From Eukaryota sp. TZLM1-RC (lineage: Eukaryota > Metamonada: BaSk clade): 64,000 nt of DNA. Below are positions 58,226 through 64,000 of this stretch, piece by piece. Made by a program: the position numbers and the translations under genes. Each line of letters starts with the position of its first letter. Positions within the stretch are counted from its first letter, which is position 1. The notes under the pieces are model-generated. The model was not told where the DNA came from and made no database searches. It saw only the letters and a list, made by a program, of their open reading frames with translations. The stretch spans positions 62,001 to 126,000 of the forward strand of contig JAUPSS010000005.1 in assembly GCA_040285825.1 (NCBI GenBank), in the 5' to 3' direction.

Positions 58226-58249
58226 TTTGTTTTAGAAAATATGGTTAAT

Positions 58250-58418
58250 TCTGTGTTTTGTTATTATCAAATAATTGGGTAACCACCAATAATATTGGTT
58301 ACTCAGTTTTTGTGTTTTAAACAAAAATGTACGTATTTATCTAATATATTATTTTTATTAAAAATGAACACCTCAACCTCAACAACAATAGTAATCACTG
58401 AAACCTTTCTAAATAAGG
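58250..58418 (+). repeat. dispersed repeat, copy 2 (about 165 bp)
   Basis: Partner of 31359-31525, same orientation. It holds GTTATTATCAAATAAT, GGGTAACCACCAATAATAT, TTGGTTACTCAG, TTTTAAACAAAAATGTACG, and then AACACCTCAACCTCAACAA. GTAACC and GGTTAC flank a self-complementary ACCAATAATATTGGT. Confidence 0.65.
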
Positions 58419-59649
58419 CAAGTCTGACTTCATGGTTTTTTAGTTAAAAATGTAGCAAACTCTAATACAAACATGGAACGGATTGAAATAAAGAAACATC
58501 ATAATGATAACATACTTTGAAAATAATTCATTTTGTAGATTTCAGAAGAAGATTTTCTGGTTAATAACCTATTTCTGAACCTTCACTGTTTTTAATGTGC
58601 ATGGTTGATAATAATTTGTGTAAATACTAGTGAATAATATTTATATAATATATATATCATTATTATATATAATATTAGTGACGGTAGTATTGTAATTGAT
58701 TTAAATTGTAACTAAAAGTGCTAATACTCACCACATAACTAATAGTTCCAAAATAAAATATTATCGATTCTTTTTTTTATAGTGTTCGTTCAAGTGTTGG
58801 TAAAAAGAACAGTGTTAATGAAAGAAGTGGTTTGGTGAAAGAGGATTTTATAACTGTGTTTTATAGCTGTGTTACAAAACGAACACTGCAAATGAATTTT
58901 GGCAATCTTCCAACAACACATTGAAATCTCGTGTTTTGGATGTCAATACCTCGCCATCTTCCATTGTGTGGTGAGAAGCGGTTGTTTGATGTCTATCATG
59001 ATCTGCTGGGGTTTTTTCATGGACATGACATGAAGATAAAATATCACAATTTGCAGTGAAATGGTTGTTTAACATTATTTCTATCCCTCAATATGTGGGT
59101 TGCAGTTTCTTTTAACGCGTTCATCATCTACACGCAAAGTCAAAATTGAAAGAATAGTTACCACCTTGTGAATAATCAACCCTTAATGAGTACGATTTAG
59201 TAGACTGCTGATTCCAGATACCACAGTATCTTTGACTCCAAATTAAGTCTCAAAAAACACTGATTTTTAAAAAAAGTCTTCTTCCAGAAATCGAAAGCTA
59301 AAGAACGAAAAGGAATTAAAACAAAATGAAGCAATTGAAAAAGTGATCAAAACCACATTCCAATTCTTGTCATGCACGGTTGAAACCCACTTTAAAAACT
59401 TTCAAATAAACTGATGATAATTGGAAAATTCATAGAAAATAAATCAAATATAACTTCATGAAAATGGATACTAGAAATTTTCCAAATTCAACTTCAATGC
59501 TTTAGTCGTGGATCTGATAGCTGTCTAGGGGCGAAAAGAGGGTTGGGTATAGAGGAATTGATAAAAGATTATATTTCACAATTACAATTCTCATGTTGAT
59601 TTTTCCAACTTCTTGCTGTTACCTCTTGTCAATTGATTGGTTATAGCCA
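58419..59649. other. intergenic, no clear feature
   Basis: About 1.23 kb. 58635-58680 is a palindromic AT tract (ATATATATCATTATTATATA). A small minus-strand frame at 58872-59075 has no recognised motif. No RNA gene was found. The last 20 bases before the next ATG (gattggttatagccaATG) resemble the shared box core only weakly. Confidence 0.4.
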
Positions 59650-60294
59650 ATGTCCAATGGGACAGATCAGCATTGTCGTACAATGCAACTATTTGAGCAA
59701 CTGAGTCAAGTTGTTGCTGATGGTAATGCTGATAAATTATCTCAACTTCTGGCTAGCAGATTCAGTGTTAATCAGTCAACATCTCTATTCAACCTATGTA
59801 CATTACTTTTACACACTTTGATCACTGAACCTGGTATGACCATAGAGACCTATAAACATTGCATTGATGTCATTGAGCAGTGTGTTTCCCTTCATCCAAT
59901 GGTTGATTCGTCCCTCATGAAGAAGGTGACTGTTTTGTTGGATCATTGTATAATGGTGTCACAACTGGACTGTTTTCCCCAAGTTGAAATGCAGTTTTTT
60001 TCAATGAATTTCGATATAGATTTTATCAAAGTACCAACCGCTTTTCAAACCGCAATACTCGAAATTGCTTGTAAATACGCACAAATATATTCAGACAATC
60101 ATCTTGAAGCATATCTGCCGTTATCAAGGCATGGCATGTCAGAGTTGATCAAGAAGGTTCGACATATGAATCAGATGAAGCCCATCAAGGCATCAAGTAA
60201 TAGTTGGGTTCAAAAGTGCAGGGATGAAGATGAGTTCCCAAGAGGAGTAGCTGATACTTATTCTGATCTCGATGAGTTCATTGTACCCAGTTGA
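59650..60294 (+). CDS. helical protein, family not recognised
   Basis: 214 residues, predicted mostly helical: TMQLFEQLSQVVADGNADKL, then LFNLCTLLLHTLITEPGMTI, EQCVSLHPMVDSSLMKKVTV, and FQTAILEIACKYAQIYSDN. The C-terminus is acidic and ends VADTYSDLDEFIVPS, which looks like a binding motif. There is no transmembrane segment or signal peptide. I do not recognise it; an adaptor or complex subunit is plausible. The ATG is clear, and the frame is the only substantial one in 2 kb. Confidence 0.6.
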   Translation: MSNGTDQHCRTMQLFEQLSQVVADGNADKLSQLLASRFSVNQSTSLFNLCTLLLHTLITEPGMTIETYKHCIDVIEQCVSLHPMVDSSLMKKVTVLLDHCIMVSQLDCFPQVEMQFFSMNFDIDFIKVPTAFQTAILEIACKYAQIYSDNHLEAYLPLSRHGMSELIKKVRHMNQMKPIKASSNSWVQKCRDEDEFPRGVADTYSDLDEFIVPS

Positions 60295-61024
60295 ATCAAT
60301 AATATCAGCTTCTAGAATTTGCCACTAGCATGTTTTGGGTCTCTCTCAACACATAAAAGGTATCCTGAGAAGATAGAAAGAATACTGCAGAGATACAGTG
60401 ATTTTTGGTAGACAAATGTCAATTAGCTATTCAACTTCCAGTGTCAAATAAGAATTTAATAAAAATCTTGTTCAATTAAAGTTGATCAATTGAGCTGGAT
60501 ACTGTATAACTACACACCACATTGTGTTGTTGCCAAAAGTGTTCAACATCACCACCATTGACGATCATTTAGCTTGTGTTTCATTGTAAAAGAACTTTTG
60601 ACTTGTATGTTAAGTTGATTCTGTCTCAATTTATCATTTCTCAAGAAAAAAACAAGATCTTGAAGACCAATTATCGTCATTGATAAAATAAGGTTGATAG
60701 GTGAATTGTGCTAAAAAGTAAAATAATATGATACCAAAAAGTATTAAAAAGAAGTGTAAAAAATATTAAAATTTATTCCTGGAATATTCACATTTTAAAA
60801 CTCAACCACACCTCTTTAACTAATGGTATTACCTACTCAAACCCCATCAGTTGAATGACGGGGGATTTTCGCTATTCACCTGGATAGTAACTTGCTTGCT
60901 ATAAAACCACGCAATGTTATTCACAATGGAGTTAATAGAAGGAGGAAGGGCTTTCAATAACGAAGTACGATTCTTTTTTTAAAAGATTTGAAATTTATTT
61001 TGAAACTCAAACAAAACATTAAAC
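60295..61024. other. intergenic, no clear feature
   Basis: About 730 AT-rich bases between the unknown helical gene and the retroelement nest. I see no ORF or repeat. Confidence 0.4.
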
Positions 61025-61927
61025 AAAAAACTAGAACTCAATATCTTCGATACACGCATCAACATCATCAAATCTTTTAAGCGCGCGATTTTCATACTCT
61101 ATTCCTAATTGTAACAGTGCTTTGGTCAACATTTCTGGAATTGCTTTAATAATACTGAAAACAATTTTATTGTGCCAGAAATTGAAGTTCAATTCATCTC
61201 CTGCTCTTTCTTTTATTAAACTTCTGAAACCTTCAAGAAATTAAATGCCAGATATTCCAATGTTACCAAAAAGAGAAACAGCAAATGGAACCAACTGATA
61301 CTTGACATGCTCAACACGTCCTAGCTGAGATAATGGTTCATTGTACTTTTTGATTTTGCTCTTTTCAGCAAAGCAAAGTGAGTTTTAATCTCTTTTAGCA
61401 AAATCAATTGCTGAGTCTTTACAAACATCAACAGTGACAATACCAACAACTTTAATAACACCATCAGACCCAGGGGTAATTAAATCAGCACGGCGTTTCC
61501 CAAAAGTATTTTCATCTTCATTTTCAGATGAGAACCTTCGCACAAGTGGTTCAACAAAAGCTTCAATGTGATAACTTTTACACATAGCGTATAGTTGGTC
61601 TCTAACAGCATCGTGAATTACTGAGCGATATGTAATATTAAATTTGCAATTAAATAAATGATTCAGATTAATGAGCTGACCACAACGACAAATCAAATCA
61701 TTTGGCACACTACATGGCCACAGAAAACACCTAATCCTGAAGGCAGTTGTCCATTGATGGTCATTTAATAATAGACCATATACATTTGGAATCTGGGAAA
61801 TAAGACAACTTGAGCTACTATCCTTGAGGTCAATTAAACAGTTTTTAAAAATGGGATTCTTTTCTTTAGCCAAGCTAAGACGAACAGTGAAATCCAAGTT
61901 TTCAAAAATACAATTCTGTTCTTCCAA
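61025..61927 (-). pseudogene. RLE-type retroelement, 3' end (copy with zinc knuckle and endonuclease)
   Basis: Minus strand from 61927: a thumb-like segment (CLISQIPNVYGLLLNDHQWT), then a CX1CX7HX3C knuckle (CRCGQLINLNHLFNC). Next come YRSVIHDAVRDQLYAMC and the endonuclease KRRADLITPGSDGVIKVVG followed by VDV. This frame ends at 61385. After a frame change the C-terminal block appears at 61310-61025 (YQLVPFAVSLFGNIGISG, stop, then FWHNKIVFSIIKAIPEM and DACIEDIEF). Frameshifts and at least one stop inactivate it. Above 61927 it is joined to another tail scrap (SLIWKNRIVF), which meets the next element at 62010. Confidence 0.75.
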
Positions 61928-62010
61928 ATCAAAGAATCAGATGTACGACCACTTTCTTTGAGAAATTTTTCTAAATCATCAAAGACATTGAGATCTTCAT
62001 TTCCAATGGT

Positions 62011-63017
62011 ATCATTCAATGGCAATATTCCAGAAAAAAATGTTTTAAATTTGAAGTACACTCTTCGAACATTACAGAAACGATTGACCGGAATGTATGA
62101 AAAAGATCTTTATAATAATATATGCAGCTCGGCTGTTTTGAATCAAGATCTTCACTCATTGTTATTGGAAAAGGGTGTTTGTGAAAACAAGTCGTCAGAT
62201 TCTTCGCTTTTTGTAACCATTGTACCACGAAGATTTGGATTGTGTGCCACTAATGAAGCATTTGTAACAAAAATGAGATTATATTTGAACATCCCCATTA
62301 ACCAATCATTATCAAAAGAAAAATGTATTTGTTCGAATTCACCTCAACTCACTTTGCGTCATGCTCTGAATTGCTCTAAATTGATAACTTATGGTTCTTC
62401 ATTACATGATGCTGTTAGAGACACTGTTTTCAATATGGCACAAACTGCAAGGATATCGTGTATCAAAGAGCCCCTGCTGAAGGAAACACTTTCTCTGAAT
62501 AATTTTGGTTCTAATGATAGAGGTGATGTATACTGTGATTGGATTGATAATTCTGAAGCTATTGTTGACTTTGTCTGATGTAATGTTGCAAATGATACTT
62601 TGGTTCACAGAAGAAAACTTAATCCTGTGGCTGCTCTGGATTTTAAAGCAAAAGAGAAACATAGAAAATATGATAAAGATATTGAAGAGGCAAATGTCGA
62701 TAGAAATACACAGCTGGTTTTTATTGCTTTCCCATTTTCGATAAATGGAAGATTATCAGTTGAAGCAGAAACTTTTTTAGATGACTTCCAAAAAATGGTG
62801 CAAGAAAAAACAATGAAAAGATTTGATATTTTTTATGGCGTTCACGTATTCAATTTGCCATTATTAATAGATTACCTCGGTTTTTCAATCGAATTAGAGA
62901 AGCTTTAGCTAGACAGCAAGCAGATCAAGATTTTGTGGAGGAAATCTTGTTTCAATGATAGTCGTCCCATTAGTTATGAGTTAATTTAATTAAGTGTGCA
63001 AATTCAATAAATACATA
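62011..63017 (+). pseudogene. RLE-type retroelement, 3' end; inverted twin of 14238-15243
   Basis: The plus strand encodes NIPEKNVLNLKYTLRTLQKR, then a knuckle CX1CX9HX3C, then LHDAVRDTVFNMAQTARISC. The endonuclease segment GDVYCDWIDNSEAIVDFV follows, then a TGA at 62577 where the twin copy has TCA. After this the frame continues and shifts near 62830, where a T run is one base shorter than in the twin. The twin at 14 kb has neither fault but carries its own one-base loss. The similarity ends at CAATAAATACA, the common 3' terminus. Confidence 0.8.
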
Positions 63018-63019
63018 TT

Positions 63020-63522
63020 ATAATGGTACCAAAAAATGAAATAGCAATTGGGAGAAATTTGATGTTATTGCCCCTTGTTTCATTGAGATGTTGAAGAAGG
63101 GTTTCGTATTTGGATTTCTTGGAAAGTTCTGCAACATGGAGTAAATGTTTGTCAGAATTAAAACTTCTTTCTTTTTCTTATGGAGATACGGTAGTACAAT
63201 CGGTAATTAGTTCAGTTCCATCATAGCATTCACATTGAATATCACCTCGCTTTTTGCTCAAGCTACAAATTAATTCATCAAACAGAGATTCTAAACGAAC
63301 TGGTTGATGAGCACATTTCAACAGATCATAAATACAATCACGAACAGCATTGTGGAGAGTTGATCTTTTTTGAGTGAATTTAAAGCAGAAAACAATGTGT
63401 TCAAAAGGAGCATAAGCACCACATTTACATTTCGTATCTGATAAGCATTGAGGAGGAGTTAGATTAAGTTTAACTCCCATGACTGTCAAAAATTGAATAT
63501 CTAAAAGCAGTAATCCAAACAT
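63020..63522 (-). pseudogene. RLE-type retroelement, third copy, truncated by 62011-63017
   Basis: Minus strand: knuckle CKCGAYAPFEHIVFC, then STLHNAVRDCIYDLLKCA and KKRGDIQCECYDGTELITDC, ending TTVSP and a stop at 63178. After the stop the tail FLPIAISFFGTI runs to 63020, where it breaks at the 3' end of the oppositely oriented element. The tail beyond this block is missing. Confidence 0.7.
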
Positions 63523-63839
63523 GATTTAACTAAATAACACTATCAAAATTTAGGTAAGGTTGATGTGACTTTCCTTGAGGATTTCAATGTAGCTGCAAAA
63601 AGATGAAATATTTGATACTTCTTGGTTTCTGTTATTGTTGTGGTCTGGGATACCTTTGCAAAATTTTGGAAATACAGTTAACCCTCTATATATGCACACA
63701 TTTTATGTCGACTCAAAATGTGCATTAAAGTTAATACAAATCACTAAATAATTAAACAGTTCACTTAGGTCCTTCAATACAAGAACTAATTGAAGATTTT
63801 TGAAAAAGTGTGCAATTATAAAGGGTTAACTGAAATTCC

Positions 63840-64000
63840 AAACAGTCTACAAAGGTGTAAAGCTGCCTTTATTGGAGGTGGAAAGAATTTTATTTATGAA
63901 TTTGTGAATCGTTTTCCTGAAAAAATTCATCTCATTGAAAATTGTGGCAGCTCTTATCTTATTTCTTTGCAACAGGAAATTGAAACTCTTTCACCCAATA
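63840..64000 (+). mobile_element. RLE-type retroelement, thumb segment, continues beyond window
   Basis: The plus frame reads IPNSLQRCKAAFIGGGKNFI followed by YEFVNRF, and stays open to the window end. It corresponds to ILEFLNSPFVGGCRNAIFEF at 15.4 kb, the part before the zinc knuckle. The preceding 300 bases have no recognised content. Confidence 0.55.

Noticed and set aside
58635-58680. Palindromic AT tract as a replication origin
   Set aside because: Simple sequence; no supporting features.
1-64000. CRISPR arrays, bacterial operons or rRNA genes
   Set aside because: No regularly spaced direct repeats, Shine-Dalgarno-led operons or rRNA sequence were seen; gene content is eukaryotic.

Overview
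The window is nuclear DNA of a unicellular, probably flagellated eukaryote. It is AT-rich, and its genes are tightly packed and almost intron-poor. They encode typical eukaryotic machinery: APC/C, Mediator, EB1, RNase P, a box C/D snoRNP WD protein, N-glycosylation enzymes and a ciliary CFAP61-like protein. TAA, TAG and TGA all serve as stops, so the code looks standard. One 34-nt GT-AG intron is well supported (UTP7/WDR46); others are only candidates. I cannot assign a lineage from the sequence alone.

Layout. 1-2.7 kb: an unrecognised protein that runs off the left edge, then CDC16/APC6. 3.3-5.2 kb: a Fanzor remnant and an RLE-type non-LTR retroelement remnant. 5.3-9.7 kb: SRD5A3-like polyprenal reductase, MED31, a STIMATE-family membrane protein, a small REV1-like BRCT protein and a coiled-coil protein. 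9.8-12.9 kb: a decayed composite of a family B DNA polymerase exonuclease domain followed by Fanzor1. 14.2-17 kb: an RLE retroelement 3' end, a CaMK-like kinase and a Fanzor1 fragment. 17.6-27.6 kb: UTP7/WDR46, a NAGPA-like glycosidase, MED14, an IRE/Rim15-type AGC kinase and EB1. 27.6-31.5 kb: a second Fanzor lineage and LTR-type debris. 31.8-37.3 kb: CFAP61-like protein, ALG9 and an unknown acidic-tailed protein. 37.4-43.4 kb: retroelement 3' ends, an FBF1-like coiled-coil protein, a DDX3/Ded1 helicase and a Fanzor1 fragment carrying a SINE-like insertion. 44.1-45.9 kb: an internally deleted Ty3/gypsy element. 47.8-52.7 kb: FAN/NSMAF (BEACH-WD), RPP30 and METTL1/TRM8. 52.9-60.3 kb: small or unknown genes, a fourth Fanzor remnant and an RGG protein. 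61-64 kb: a nest of RLE retroelement pieces in both orientations.

Two patterns stand out. Five genes (SRD5A3, STIMATE, the 37.3-kb unknown, DDX3, RPP30) share a conserved sequence box, CATTGTTATAGACA plus ATCTG, usually with an upstream CCCTCTACAT. In four of the five it ends within five bases of the ATG. Decayed mobile-element coding remnants (several Fanzors, one RLE element, one unknown repeat) lie immediately upstream of many genes and in the same orientation. This suggests elements that target promoters, or elements that donated promoters. Three genes touch dolichol, N-glycan or lysosomal-glycan chemistry (SRD5A3, ALG9, NAGPA), and two encode Mediator subunits, but they are scattered and there is no sign of operons.
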